Source: Asterias amurensis | Taxonomy: Eukaryota > Echinodermata > Asteroidea > Forcipulatida > Asteriidae | Direction: 5' to 3' | Assembly: GCF_032118995.1 (NCBI RefSeq) | Contig: NC_092667.1 | Coordinates: 1,604,931-1,668,930 of the forward strand | Length of the DNA stretch: 64,000 bases | Shown here: positions 34,801-46,530 of the stretch, piece by piece | Numbering within the stretch: the stretch's first letter is position 1 | Layout of the letters: each line of letters opens with the position of its first letter | Notes under the pieces: generated by a model | Database searches by the model: none | Told to the model about the DNA's origin: nothing | What the model saw: the letters and a program-made list of their open reading frames with translations, nothing else | Made by a program: the position numbers and the translations under genes

Positions 34801-35018
34801 TACTCGGACTCCTGGTCACAATGACACGGATTCCGGGTCACAATGACACGGATTCCGGGTCACAATGACACGGCTTCCGGGTCAAACAGACCCAGAAATG
34901 GGTCTGGCCCCTGGGACCCAAACCCGGGTCAATTCTGACCCGGGAGTTATAGAGTGTAACAACAATACGCCGACCGAACTTTTTGCCACATACAACGGGA
35001 AAACGTCTTAATTGGAGA
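31900..35018. other. Lectin spacer, unit 1: repeats and decayed coding-like islands
   Basis: On the - strand near 32065-32287 is a frame starting MSDYIISNQNFNLNFEITDE, then further on RFDHLTEAELSTL; its style recalls the N-terminal part of Crypton/QRICH1-like proteins, but it is interrupted. Near 33000-33089 (- strand) is MIKFAKFDTDDVVADLLGLQ. A segment of about 900 bp (32759-33240) is repeated at 33650-34220, unlike units 2 and 3. Palindromes lie at 33255-33390 and 34190-34385 (two hairpins with ATAATGCCCTCGGTGAACGC). Confidence 0.4.
34671..34958. mobile_element. TACACTCTAAAAACTCCCGG palindromic MITE, copy 1
   Basis: Ends TACACTCTAAAA and AGAGTGTA are inverted; the arms are built of GGGTC/GACCC repeats. 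The middle holds three copies of a ~23-bp unit with GACACGG.TTCCGGGTCA. A copy with fewer units lies at 40905-41170. Confidence 0.85.
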
Positions 35019-35268
35019 GGTTTGATTAGACAACCTCGTGCCCACCTCCAACCTTCTATGGAACGTAAATGTCGTCCCCCTGAGCCTACATTTCCGTTAA
35101 CAAGAAATGGACACGTCTGATACGCAAGGTGCGCAACATCGGGCCACATTGGGTCCGATAAAACACTTGTAACCTGTTCACTCGGCCTGCGTAGATGAGG
35201 GTTGCGTTCTCCAACGTAATCTGAACGGAATCACAACGAATTTTTATCCCGTCACAATTGTTGATCAT
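35019..35268 (-). repeat. Conserved 250-bp module of the lectin array, copy 2
   Basis: Same module as 26727-26977, nearly identical, here joined directly to the LINE fragment of unit 2; the join marks a tandem-duplication junction. Confidence 0.6.
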
Positions 35269-35271
35269 AAA

Positions 35272-35580
35272 GAAGTCCAAACTCAAGATGTTCCAAAGTG
35301 AAATAGAACAGTCAGCTATTTCTGTATAAGTGAGTCTTCAGTAGTTTCTTGAATTGTTTATGTGAAGTTGCATGGCGAAGATGTGATGGTAATGAGTTCC
35401 ATAGATTTGGAGCAGCAGCAGAAAAAAAGCACTTGAACCAGCTCAGAGACGGTGCGATGTTCGGCCAAGAGAATCTAGCATGTCAGATATGTATGATGGT
35501 AACTGATGAGCAAGAGATTTGAAGACATGTAAACAAAGTTTGAAGTCGATTCTGTTTGCGATGGGCAGCCAGTGCAATTT
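35272..35580 (-). mobile_element. CR1/L2-like LINE 3' end fragment, lectin unit 2
   Basis: As in unit 1, reading AAAPNLWNSLPSHLR and HKQFKKLLKTHLY on the - strand. Starts abruptly at the junction with the 250-bp module. Confidence 0.85.
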
Positions 35581-35738
35581 ATTCATTATATTAAAACACA
35601 CTACTGGTGTTTTCGTGCACGAGAAACTCTTTTACCAGGGCAAGGAGCAACAAAATGTTAAGAGATTTGAAGGCAATGAGTATTTTTCATTTTCATGAAA
35701 AGTACTTGCCCAGAATATTGAGCAACCTTTCACAGGAG

Positions 35739-37476
35739 CTACAGTGCTTGTACTGGACGCTGACAGATTAACTTGTGTGTGTTTCCACAATTCCCATCGT
35801 CCCAGCCTGCATAGTCAGCCCTGCCTACAGCGCAGTCTTGGTTGCCTCGAGAACTATCTGGCTGTCTATCAGCCCATCTCTTGTCCTGCACGCCAATAGT
35901 ACCTTCCTCATCCAAACACACCCAGGTACCTGGACAAAGTCAATCAGAAAAAAGTATCATTACATCAATCTTCATTGTCCTTATCATTTGGCCCATATTC
36001 AGCCCATCTCTCGTCCTGCTGCACGTCAATAGTAGCTTCACCATCCAAACACACCCAGGTACCTGAAGCAAGTCAATCAGGACAAAGTCTCATTACATCG
36101 ATGTTGGGTAAGAGATTGTACTTAACAGAATTTTGTATAAATAAAATTTGAAAAAAAGGTAGAATATTCATATCAGGTTTTTTTTTCTTTTCTTTTTCTT
36201 CTCATTATTTTTCGATACGCATATTGCCTGTAGCGGGTTTCCGCATTTGAACACCATTCCCGGTTTTGAACACATATTTACGACTCTTGTTAATAATAAC
36301 GTATGCCACACCGGGGATTAGATTAAGCCATGAACCGGTGTGGCGGTTTCAACTTTCCGCCGTGTTCAGTTTTCCGAATGACCAAATACGGTAAAATTAC
36401 GTCATGCGATGCCTGCGCACAGCAAGCGAAAGTAGTCCACTTTTAGTGCCGGATTGAGTCATCCGTGTTACACTCTCCGGTAGCTGTCATGGCGGCGTCC
36501 ACGAGTACATACAACGAGCGGCGAACGCGTGGATCGTATGAGAGAATTTGGTGTGAAGACCAAGCAAATTATCCTGTTTTTATTTTAACCAGTGGCACAA
36601 GCAGTGTTGTACACATGAATACGTGTTAAGATGGGGCAAGAGAATAATAATGTGACTAAACAGAAAAGAATCGTAATAGAAACAATTTGGGGTCACTGAT
36701 AGAACTACACTACAGTACTCGCCAGGGTACTCGCGGCGGTATTTTTGTCTGACTACGTCACCCGGAAAACTGAACACGCCGGAAAGCTAAAACCGTTCGA
36801 AGAACGTGCTGGAATGTCCGGCTACGTCACCCAGAAAACTGAACACGGTGGAAGACTGAAACCGCCACACTGGGCGAGGCATTTTGGCATCGTGTTGTCA
36901 ATATTATTGTCAACAAATAAAAGTAAGGTTCGAACCAACGACCTCCGGATTAACGTGCCGGCGCTCTACCAACTGAGCTATCTAGCCCTATGTTGGCGGT
37001 GTCCCTATTTTGGCAATATCCTTGTTCGGTTGAGTCCCACTCTAGTCAATTCTTTGTTCAACCCCAAAAATCATTTCACAATTTACCCAGTCAGTTTCCC
37101 TTGTGGTTTATATTGACAAATAAGAGTAAAGGACATATTTTATGAACGTCATTTCTAGAATTGTAGTATTGTACAAACCTTCAGTTTGAATGTCGTTGCA
37201 ACCAATCCAGAATTTGTCGCATCTGAACATGTTGAGGATGTGTTGTAAATCTTCTTTGGATTGAGGGACAACCATCGTCCCACCCAACTCAACACAAATC
37301 TGCTTGCCCGCTTTCCATGTAACGTCGGCGTCATGCATCTTGTAGCATTTGTCTCGCCACTGGCTCCAAGTAGGAGGGCATGGCTTCCAACACCGCCCGT
37401 TAACAGCAGCGTAGTCTGCCATTATAAGTACACCAACGACACCCAGCAGTTTGCTCGCCAACATTTTGCAGACCAT
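35739..37476 (-). CDS. C-type lectin gene 2 (two exons; QPD type)
   Basis: Exon 1 is 37476-37179 (donor at 37178) and exon 2 is 35929-35739, giving 162 residues. It is almost identical to gene 1: same signal peptide and cysteine pattern, QPD at 122-124 followed by SSRGNQDC, and WDD at 142-144. It differs at the variable spot before WIG (RCDKFW against RCGHVW), at residue 38 (Ser, the usual state) and at GNCGNTHKLIC. The closeness indicates a recent duplication of the whole unit. Expected to be secreted, with galactose-type motif but altered Ca2+ site (NQDC). The AATAAA at the LINE edge (about 35578) is kept. Confidence 0.88.
35965..36062 (-). pseudogene. Truncated second copy of lectin exon 2, unit 2
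   Basis: Same as in unit 1: acceptor CTTGCTTCAG, then TWVCLDGEATIDVQQDERWA, ending NDKDNED and a stop at 35965-35967. Confidence 0.7.
36335..36873. mobile_element. TIR element in lectin intron, unit 2
   Basis: Ends CCGGTGTGGCGGTTTCAACT and TGAAACCGCCACACTGG, as in unit 1. Confidence 0.8.
36923..36988 (-). mobile_element. tRNA-like SINE head in lectin intron, unit 2
   Basis: Same tRNA-Asn-like head as unit 1 with intact A and B boxes. Confidence 0.7.
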
Positions 37477-38893
37477 CTCTTAACAAATTGAACTTAAATA
37501 AGTGCCACTAAGAAGGTACAACTTTTACGGAACGGAACTGCGCCGAGGTAGGCCTATCCAAGACTAAATATTGACGTACAATGTTCGTCCGTTTCATTGA
37601 TATTGTCGTTGAGTTAAATATTAGTTTGTAAAGACGTTCGAATGTGACAAGTCCCAAAGGGAAAAATGTGCGCCGCCCATAACGGCTATACCGGGTGATT
37701 TATGGTGATTATTGTTCACAAAGTTAAAATGAACACAATAGTTTCTGAAGGCTTTTAATTAAAACTCGGCATTACGTGCTCATACTGATAATTGCAATGC
37801 ATTAGTTTTGGACAGTATCGTCATGATGGAAGAAAAGTAGCGGTTACAAACGAGCGTGGGGTTGGTAATTAGAGCTAAACAATGCCACCATCATTTAACG
37901 GCAGTGGACACTATTGGTAATTACTCAAAATAATTATTAGCATAAAACCTTATTTGGTAATGAGAAATGGGGAGAGGTTGGTAGTATGAAACATTGTGAG
38001 AAACGGCTCCGTCTGAAGTGAAGTACTTTTCGAGTCGGGCCTTTATCACACGACCACGACCCTACACTTTTATTCCCATTTAATAAATGCCGTTAAGTAA
38101 AACAAAAATACTTCTACCTCTACCTTCATGCTTCTAGTTTCGCTGTCTAGTCTGGATTTTTGCTGTCCATGTTCAGGGGCCCAGCAGTCTTCTGCAAATG
38201 AAGTTGTCTTGTTCCGGCCTCTCAACAGTGTTACTCTACGACATAATTTACGAAACCAAATTAATGGGTCATCTTATTTCCTTTGACAATCCACAGGGGA
38301 ATTGTTGATGCATGAACACAAAATTTCACAGTTCAAACAGTGTTTTAATACCTGAGCAAATTTATTTGTCATTTTATTTAGATACAACAAGAAAACTACA
38401 TAAATTTTATGCCACATATATAAACTTCTAACAACCTTCCAAATAAATATCGGCCAGTTCAGTGGATTTTTTTGCGCCCTGGAAATTAAACAGCTCATTC
38501 ATCAAGGTGGTATTTTTACTTTGTACACACGTGCGTCCATTCGATATTATATCATGTATGTACGACGCAAACGCAAGGCGAGGAAATACGGCCGTTTTGC
38601 TGGAAAACTGAGACAGAATTGTCACAAATTACTCTGGAATTTTATGACAATGTTTTATTCTGATGGCAAAGATGAAGCTGACATCATGTTGATAATAACA
38701 TTGCCTCGGAACGCAGCCTGTGAAGATAGATGGTGACTGGTTTGTAGATGTGATCTTGACGGTCATGGCGGCTTGTCGGAGAGTACGGTGCATGCAAGCA
38801 CCGGCATCGACACGGTCGAGTTGGCTGCGGGGACAGCTCAGCAACGGTAAGCGAGGGCCTGTGCTGTCTGCTTGTAGCTAGTAGCGATGCTGT
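37477..38893. other. Upstream region and spacer of lectin gene 2
   Basis: Includes a partial GGACACTATTGG MITE at about 37905-38030 and the + strand frame MYVRRKRKARKYGRFAGKL (38554-38736), which here runs on to WRNAACEDRW-like sequence. The MADLSES-type start of unit 1 has lost one base. No gene supported. Confidence 0.4.
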
Positions 38894-39503
38894 CCGGTGT
38901 GGCGGTTTCAGTCTTCCGCCGTGTTCAGTTTTCCGGGTGACGTAGCCGGACATTTCAGCACGTTGTTCGAACGGTTTTAGCTTTCCGGCGTGTTCAGTTT
39001 TCCGGGTGATTATAAATACACACATAATAACACATCTGTAATTACACAGTATTGATTTTTTTGTCACAGCTATAAACTGCTTTTATAAACTGCTTTTATT
39101 TCCTTTTATTTCCATTTTGAGTAAGGCCTAACTAATTTCCCAAGAAAGTTTGACTAAGTCACTCGTGGAGGAATAAAATTATTCCTCCATGAGTCACTGG
39201 ACCGTTCTCTGTATTTCAACGTGTAAAGCACCATCTATATTACCCTTGAAATGGGGGCATATTTTTCTTCCATGACCAACTCCTAAACACACCAAATTCT
39301 CTCATACGATCCACGCGTTCGCCGCTCGTTGTACTCTCGTGGACGCCGCCATGACAGCTACCGGAGAGTAACACGGATGACTAAATACGGCACTAAAAAT
39401 GGACTACTTTCGCATGCTGTGCGCCGGCGTCGCATGACGTAATGTTACCGTATTTGGTCATTCGGAAAACTGAACACGGCGGAAAGTTGAAACCGCCACA
39501 CCT
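38894..39503. mobile_element. TIR element in lectin spacer, unit 2
   Basis: Inverted relative to the intron element; ends CCGGTGTGGCGGTTTCAGTC and TGAAACCGCCACACCTG. Confidence 0.8.
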
Positions 39504-39671
39504 GTGCGGGTCGATATTGTGCAGAGCTGCCGACATATCTTTCTTTTGCTTCTCAGAAGAATCACGACAGTAATGTTTGATGGATGATTCGTTTTCTGTG
39601 AGTACGACTATCACAACGAGCCTCGTTGAGTACAGTTAGTTGTAGCTCGCACACAATGTTGTGCAGATTAC

Positions 39672-39893
39672 CTTTTCGTTCTCTTCTCCTTCCAATGTTG
39701 AAAGTTCTGCTTCAGTTAGATGGTCAAACCTGTCTCCCCCAGGAGCACATTATTCTTCATTGCTTTCATTTATTTATCTGCTTTCCGGCTCACTGTCTCT
39801 GCTCTCAATATTCTGTATCAGCAAAATTTCTTCATCTGTGATTTCAAAATTTAGATTAAAGTTTTGATTGGAAATAATAATGTCGTCAGACAT
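39672..39893 (-). pseudogene. Decayed coding island (Crypton/QRICH1-like style), unit 2
   Basis: From an ATG at 39893 the - strand reads MSDDIIISNQNFNLNFEITD then EEILLIQNIESRDSEPESR, an in-frame stop, a second stop soon after, then RFDHLTEAELSTLEGEENEK and a GTAATC donor. Acidic lead plus FDHLTEAELS recalls the N-terminal segment of Crypton-type or QRICH1-like proteins (family guess only). Copies in units 1 (about 32065-32287) and 3 (about 46698-46919). Confidence 0.35.
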
Positions 39894-40904
39894 GTTGTTT
39901 TCGGTCAAAATATTAGTGAGTTGTGATATTGTGTGTAAAGTATGGCAAAATAGCAGACGACATTTACTTAGTAAATTTGCACAACTTATCAACCTCTGTC
40001 AATAAGAGTAATTTTGTTACTCCATTTATAAATGGTTTTAAATTACAATCTATTTAAAAATGATTTTAAACATCAATATTATCGTACCCCAAATTTCCCT
40101 AATCTTCAGAACCCATCCACTTTTGGGGGAAAATTAAACTTCTTTTGTAGAAAATAAAGTGCATAGACGAATGTTATGACGTCACTGTTAAAGTGAGAAA
40201 ACACAAGCAGAAATGTATCCATGTTCAGGGGCCTTTTTTACCGCTGACTCGTTATAAACAGAGCTCCAGTGTTTTTTACTATCAACCTCTCCCCATTGCT
40301 CGTTACCAAGTAAGGTTTTATGCTAATAAATATTTTGAGTAATTAACTTATTTCATTTTAACAAGAATTTTTTTAAATTAATTTAAAATGCTTAATTTAT
40401 CAAGCACAAACATGGTAAGTGAGTAAACTCCCTCAAAATTAAGTTTTCAAAGATACTTCTTTCAATATCATTATAAAGTAACAGGAATTTAACTGAAATT
40501 GTTGATCATTAACTTAATAGCTTAAATTTGTGTTTTTCTGTAGACCGAGCAAGTCGGCTACGACATCATCCGTGTCAAATTTTGCAAACTTAATCATCTG
40601 TGTCATATCACTTGACTAAATATTAATTTACTTTGAGTCAGGGGGAAAAAAATCATTTTTCTGCTGCCATTCACTCCCGATCCATGATGCCACTGTCGAA
40701 GGAACGAGCGTATAACTTAATTACAAAATCAGTCATTTTGGAATGGCCAAAAAAGACCCTAAACAAACAAAAAGAAAAACACTAAAGTTAAAGCAAAATG
40801 TTTATATGTATACAGAGTGCAGGGCAACCTTCCATCAGCGAAGGTTTGAAGTATTGAACCATGAGGCGCGACGTGCAGAGGGAATGGGGATAGTCGGCCG
40901 ACTG
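39894..40904. other. Lectin spacer, unit 2
   Basis: AT-rich spacer with a fragment of the GGACACTATTGG MITE near 40262-40345 and the - strand island MIKFAKFDTDDVVADLLGLQ near 40549-40614. No gene supported. Confidence 0.4.
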
Positions 40905-41170
40905 TACACTCTAAAAACTCCCGGGTCAGAATTGACCCGGATTTGGGTCCCAGAAGCCAGACCCACTTCTGGGTCTGTTTGACCCGGAAACCGTGTCAAT
41001 GTGACCAGACATTTGGTTACAAGCGGAGATTTTTACTCAGACTCATGGTCACAATGACACGGATTCCGGGTCACAATGACACGGCTTCCGGGTCAAACAG
41101 ACCCAGAAATGGGTCTGGCCCCTGGGACCCAAACCCGGGTCAATTCTGACCCGGGAGTTTTTAGAGTGTA
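40905..41170. mobile_element. TACACTCTAAAAACTCCCGG palindromic MITE, copy 2
   Basis: Same element as 34671-34958 with one fewer internal ~23-bp unit. Confidence 0.85.
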
Positions 41171-41230
41171 ACAACAATACGCCGACCGAACTTTTTGCCA
41201 CATACAACGGGAAAACGTCTTAATTGGAGA

Positions 41231-41482
41231 GGTTTGATTCGACAACCCCGTGCCCACCTCCAACCTTCTATGGAACGTAAATGTCGTCCCCCTGAGCCTA
41301 CATTTCCGTTAACAAGAAATGGACACGTCTGATACGCAAGGTGCGCAACATCGGGCCACATTGGGTCCGATAAAACACTTGTAACCTGTTCACTCGGCCT
41401 GCGTAGATGAGGGTTGCGTTCTCCAACGTAATCTGAACGGAATCACAACGAATTTTTATCCCGTCACAAAATTGTTGATCAT
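41231..41482 (-). repeat. Conserved 250-bp module of the lectin array, copy 3
   Basis: Third copy; also joined directly to a LINE fragment, the same junction as at 35268. Confidence 0.6.
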
Positions 41483-41484
41483 AA

Positions 41485-41795
41485 AGAAGTCCAAACTCAA
41501 GATGTTCCAAAGTGAAACAAAACAGTCAGCTGTTTCTGTATAAGTGAGTCTTCAGTAGTTTCTTGAATTGTTTATGTGAAGTTGCATGGCGAAGATGTGA
41601 TGGTAATGAGTTCCATAGATTTGGAGCAGCAGCAGAAAAAAGCACTTGAACCAGCTCAGAGACGGTGCGATGTTCGGCCAAGAGAATCTAGCATGTCAGA
41701 TATGTATGATGGTGACTGGTGAGCAAGAGATTTGAAGACATGTAAACAAAGTTTGAAGTCAATTCTGTTTGCGATGGGCAGCCAGTGCAATTTAT
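41485..41795 (-). mobile_element. CR1/L2-like LINE 3' end fragment, lectin unit 3
   Basis: Same fragment as in units 1 and 2, with the HKQFKKLLKTHLY end open. Confidence 0.85.
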
Positions 41796-41951
41796 TCATT
41801 ATATTAAAACACACTACTGGTGTTTTCGTGCACGAGAAACTCTTTTAACAGGGCAAGGAGCAACAAAATGTTAAGAGATTTGAAGGCAATGAGTATTTTT
41901 CATTTTCATGAAAAGTACTTGCCCGGAATATTGAGCAACCTTTCACAGGAG

Positions 41952-43686
41952 CTACAGTGCTCGTACTGGACGCTGACAGATTAACTTGCGTGGTTTTCCA
42001 CATTCCCCATCGTCCCAGCCTGCATAGTCAGCCCTGCCTACAGCGCAGTCTTGGTTGCCTCCATAATTATTTGGCTGACTATCAGCCCATCTCTTGTCCT
42101 GCACGCCAATAGTACCTTCCTCATCCAAACACACCCAGGTACCTGGACAAAGTCAATCAGAAAAAAGTATCATTTCATCAATCTTCACTGTCCTTATCAT
42201 TTGGCCCATAACAAAATGTATTCAGCCCATCTCTCGTCCTGCTGCACGTCAATAGTAGCTTCACCATCCAAACACACCCAGGTACCTGAAGCAAGTCAAT
42301 CAGGACAAAGTCTCATTACATCGATGTTGGGTAAGAGATTGTACTTAACAGAATTTTGTATGAATACAATTTGAAAATAGGAAGATCGAAAATTCATATC
42401 AGGGTTTTTTTCTTTTTCTGTATCTTCTCATTTTCGATACGCAATTGCCTGAGCGGGTTTCCGCATTTGAACACCATTCCCGGTTTTGAACACAGATTTA
42501 CGACTCTTGTTAATAATAACGTATGCCACACCGGGGATTAGATTAAGCCATGAACCGGTGTGGCGGTTTCAACTTTCCGCCGTGTTCAGTTTTCCGAATG
42601 ACCAAATACGGTAAAATTACGTCATGCGATGCCTGCGCACAGCAAGCGAAAGTAGTCCACTTTTAGTGCCGTATTGAGTCATCCGTGTTACACTCTCCGG
42701 TAGCTGTCGAGGCGGCGTCCACGAGTACAACGAGCGGCGAACGCGTGGATCGTATGAGAGAATTTGGTGTGAAGACCAAGCAAATTATCCTGTATTTATT
42801 TTAACCAGTGGCACAAGCAGTGTTGTACACATGAATACGTGTTAAGATGGGGCAAGAGAATAGTAATGTGACTAAACAGAAAAGAATCGTAATAGAAACA
42901 ATTGGGGGTCACTGATAGAACTACACTACAGTACTCGCCAGTGTACTCGCGGCGGTATTTTTGTCTGACTGCGTCACCCGGAAAACTGAACACGCCGGAA
43001 AGCTAAAACCGTTCGAACAACGTGCTGGAATGTCCGGCTACGTCACCCAGAAAACTGAACACGGTGGAAGACTGAAACCGCCACACTGGGCGAGGCATTT
43101 TGGCACCGTGTTGTCAATATTATTGTCAACAAATAAAAGTAAGGTTCGAACCAACGACCTCCGGATTAACGTGCCGGCGCTCTACCAACTGAGCTATCTA
43201 GCCCTATGTTGGCGGTGTCCCTATTTTGGCAATTTGTTCGGTCGAGTTCCACTCTAGTCAATTCTTTGTTCAACCCCAAAAATCATTTCACAATTTACCC
43301 AGTCAGTTTCCCTTGTGGTGTATATTGACAAATTAGAGTAAAGGACATACTTTATGAACGTCATATCTAGAATTGTACAAACCTTCAGTTTGAATGTCGT
43401 TGCAACCAATCCAGAACCATGGCCATTGGCAGCTGTACATGTTGAGGATGTGTTGTACCTCTTCTTCGGATTGAGGGACAACCATCACCCCACCCAACTC
43501 AACACAAATCTGCTTGCCCGCTTCCCATGTAACGTCGGCATCATGCATCTTGTAGCATTTGTCTCGCCACTGGCTCCAAGTAGGGGGGCATGGCTTCCAA
43601 CACCGCCCGTTTACAGCAGCGTAGTCTGCCATCATAAGTACACCAACGACACCCAGCAGTTTGCTCGCCAACATTTTGCAGACCAT
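41952..43686 (-). CDS. C-type lectin gene 3 (two exons; QPN type)
   Basis: Exon 1 is 43686-43383 and exon 2 is 42142-41952; total 164 residues, two more than genes 1 and 2, the extra being in the pre-WIG loop (SCQWPWFWIGC). The signal peptide, W40, Cys44, Cys61 and WIGCND landmarks match. The sugar motif is QPN (DSQPNNYGGNQDC) rather than QPD, and the WND position reads WDD (GWDDGECG). A mixed QPN motif is unusual: EPN marks mannose and QPD galactose, so specificity is uncertain. VVPQSEEEVQ differs from VVPQSKEDLQ in genes 1 and 2. Frame fully open and splice sites intact. Confidence 0.88.
42197..42285 (-). pseudogene. Truncated second copy of lectin exon 2, unit 3
   Basis: Acceptor CTTGCTTCAG and the TWVCLDGEATIDVQQDERWA start are kept, but an insertion gives EYILLWAK and a stop at 42197-42199. 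Confidence 0.7.
42555..43089. mobile_element. TIR element in lectin intron, unit 3
   Basis: Same position and ends as in units 1 and 2. Confidence 0.8.
43141..43203 (-). mobile_element. tRNA-like SINE head in lectin intron, unit 3
   Basis: Same tRNA-Asn-like head with intact A and B boxes. Confidence 0.7.
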
Positions 43687-44111
43687 CTCTTAACAAATTG
43701 AACTTAAATGAGTGCCACTAAGAAGACGCAACTTTTACGGAACGGAACTGCGCCGAGGTAGGCCTATCCAAGACTAAATATTGACGTACAATGTTCGCCC
43801 GTTTTATTGATATTGTCGTTGAGTTAAATATTAGTTTGTAAAGACGTTCGAATGTGACAAGTCCCAAAGGGAAAATTGTGTGCCGCCCATAACGGCTATA
43901 CCGGGTGATTTATGGTGATTATTGTTCACAAGGTTAAAATGAACACAATAGTTTCTGAAGGCTTTTAATAAAAACTCGGCATCAAATGTTCATATACTGA
44001 TTAATTGCAGTGCATTAGCATTGGACAGTGTCGTCATGATGAAAGAAAGTATATAGCGATTACAAAAGAGCGTGGTGTTGGTAAGAACTAAACAATGCCA
44101 CCATCATTTAA
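43687..44111. other. Upstream region of lectin gene 3
   Basis: Presumed promoter; closely matches the upstream regions of genes 1 and 2 for about 220 bp (GTAGGCCTATCCAAGACTAA). Confidence 0.4.
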
Positions 44112-44491
44112 AGGCAGTAGACACTATTTGTAATTACTCAAAATAATTATTAGAATAAAACCTTACTTGGTAACGAGTAATGGGGAGAGGTTGGTAGTAT
44201 GAAACATTGTGAGAGGCGGCTCCCTCTGAAGTGAAGTACTTTTCGAGAAAGAAGTAATTTTTCACGAATTTGATTTCGAGACCTCAGATTTAGAACTTGA
44301 GGTCTCGAAATCAAGCATCTGAAAGCACACACCTGCGTGTGACAATGGTGTTTTTTTTCTTTCATTATTATCTCACAACTTCGGCGATCGATTGAGCTCA
44401 AATTTTCACAGGTTTGTTATTTTATGCATATGTTGAGATACACCAAGTGAGAAGGCTGGTCTTTGGAAATTACCAATAGTGTCCATTGTCT
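44112..44491. mobile_element. GGACACTATTGG-family MITE
   Basis: TTAA at both borders (44108-44111, 44492-44495). Full-length member with the GAGACCTCA hairpin. Confidence 0.9.
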
Positions 44492-45918
44492 TTAACACGG
44501 TTAACATAATGGACAACTGTCATTGACTTGAGTTGAAATGGTGTAAGTGATAAAAGCGTCATCGCAGCCAGAAACAGAATTTAGATTCTTTTGTACAGAT
44601 ATTTAACAATTTTATACATCGCATGTTTATAAATAAAAAAAAGAAAAAAAGAAATACAAATGCATACGAAATAAGACATAATTCAAATATAGATAGGTAA
44701 TAAATGGCAATGGAGTGATATAACAAATTAACCCACGTCATGCTATTGTTAAATCGCTCCATTCTGCACAAATGGCGCGATGGGTAAAACTACTCACCCA
44801 TTGTGCAAACGGGTGAAGCTGTCATAATAGAGTCAAGGAATAAAGTAAATGACGTCAATGACGCCATAAACCATATTTTGTTTTGAACACAGGTTAGAAC
44901 TACGCATGTACTACAGAATGACCGTAAAGACTTTCCACAAGTGAACAGCTACATTGTTAAATAAGGGAATCAAAATGTAGTGACTCGTTCTTAACCGGGC
45001 GTTTAAAACAGCGCAGGGTCGTGGTCGTGTGATAAAGGCCCGAGCCGAACGAGTCACTACACTTTTATTCCCATTCATAAATGCATTTAAGTAAAACAAA
45101 AATACAAAAACACCGACATTTTGAACAAAATATGACTTCTACTTCTACCGTCTTGCTTCTAGTTTCGCTTTCTAGTCTGGATTTTTGCTGTCCATGTTCA
45201 GGGGCCCAGCAGTCTTCTGCAAATGAAGTTGTCCTGTTCCGGCCTGTCAACAGTGTTACTCTACGACATAATTTACGAAACCAAACTAATGGGTCATCCT
45301 ATTTCCTTTGACAATCCACAGGGGAATTGTTGATGCATGAACACAAAATTTCACAGTTCAAAACACCTGAGCAAATGTATTTGTCATTAATATTTAAATG
45401 CTACAAGAAAACTACATGAATTTTATATGCCACATAAATAAACCTGTAACAACATTTCAAATAAATATCGGCCAGTTCAGTGGGTTTTTTTGCGCCCTGG
45501 AAATTAAACAGCTCATTCATCAGGGTGGTATTTTTACTTTGTACACACGTGCGTCCATTCGATTCATATGTCATGTATGTACGACGCAAACGCAAGGCGA
45601 GGAAATACGGCCGTTTTGCTGGAAAACTGAGACAGAATTGTCACAAATTACTCTGGAATTTTATGACAATGTTTTATTCTGATGGCAAAGATGAAGCTGA
45701 CATCATGTTGATAACAACATTGCCTTGGAACGCAGCCTGTGAAGATGGATGGTGACTAGTTTGTAGATGTGATCTTGACGGTCATATCTTCGGACTTGTC
45801 GGAGAGTACAGTGCATGCAAGCACCGGCATCGACACGGTCGAGTTGGCTGCGGGGACAGCTCAGCAACGGTAAGCGAGGGCCTGTGCTGACTGCTTGTGT
45901 AGCTAGTAGCGATGCTGT
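44492..45918. other. Lectin spacer, unit 3, first part
   Basis: Carries the + strand frame MYVRRKRKARKYGRFAGKL (about 45571-45755) and a - strand AATAAA near 45065. The short MADLSES-type frame of unit 1 has lost its ATG. No gene supported. Confidence 0.4.
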
Positions 45919-46530
45919 CCGGTGTGGCGGTTTCAGTCTTCCGCCGTGTTCAGTTTTCCGGGTGACGTAGCCGGACATTTCAGCACGTTGTTCGAACGGT
46001 TTTTAGCTTTCCGGCGTGTTCAGTTTTCCGGGTGATTATAAATACACACATAATAACACATCTGTAATTACACAGTATTGATTTTTTTGTCACAGCTTTA
46101 AACTGCTTTTATAAACTGCTTTTATTTCCTTTTATTTCCATTTTGAGTTAGGCCTAACTAATTTCCCAAGAAAGTTTGACTAAGTCACTCGTGGAGGAAT
46201 AAAATTATTCCTCCATGAGTCACTGGACCGTTCTCTGTATTTCAACGTGTAAAGCACCATCTATATTACCCTTGAAATGGGGGCATATTTTTCTTCCATG
46301 ACCAACTCCTAAACACATCAAATTCTCTCATACGATCCACGCGTTCGCCGCTCGTTGTACTCTCGTGGACGCCGCCATGACAGCTACCGGAGAGTAACAC
46401 GGATGACTCAATACGGCACTAAAAATGGACTACTTTCGCATGCTGTGCGCCGGCGTCGCATGACGTAATGTTACCGTATTTGGTCATTCGGAAAACTGAA
46501 CACGGCGGAAAGTTGAAACCGCCACACCTG
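45919..46530. mobile_element. TIR element in lectin spacer, unit 3
   Basis: Same family and orientation as 31311-31899 and 38894-39503. Confidence 0.8.

Noticed and set aside
38428-38625. - strand frame MNELFNFQGAKK...LADIYL in lectin spacers
   Set aside because: Shared by units 1-3 only because the spacer was duplicated; composition and lack of domain do not support a gene.
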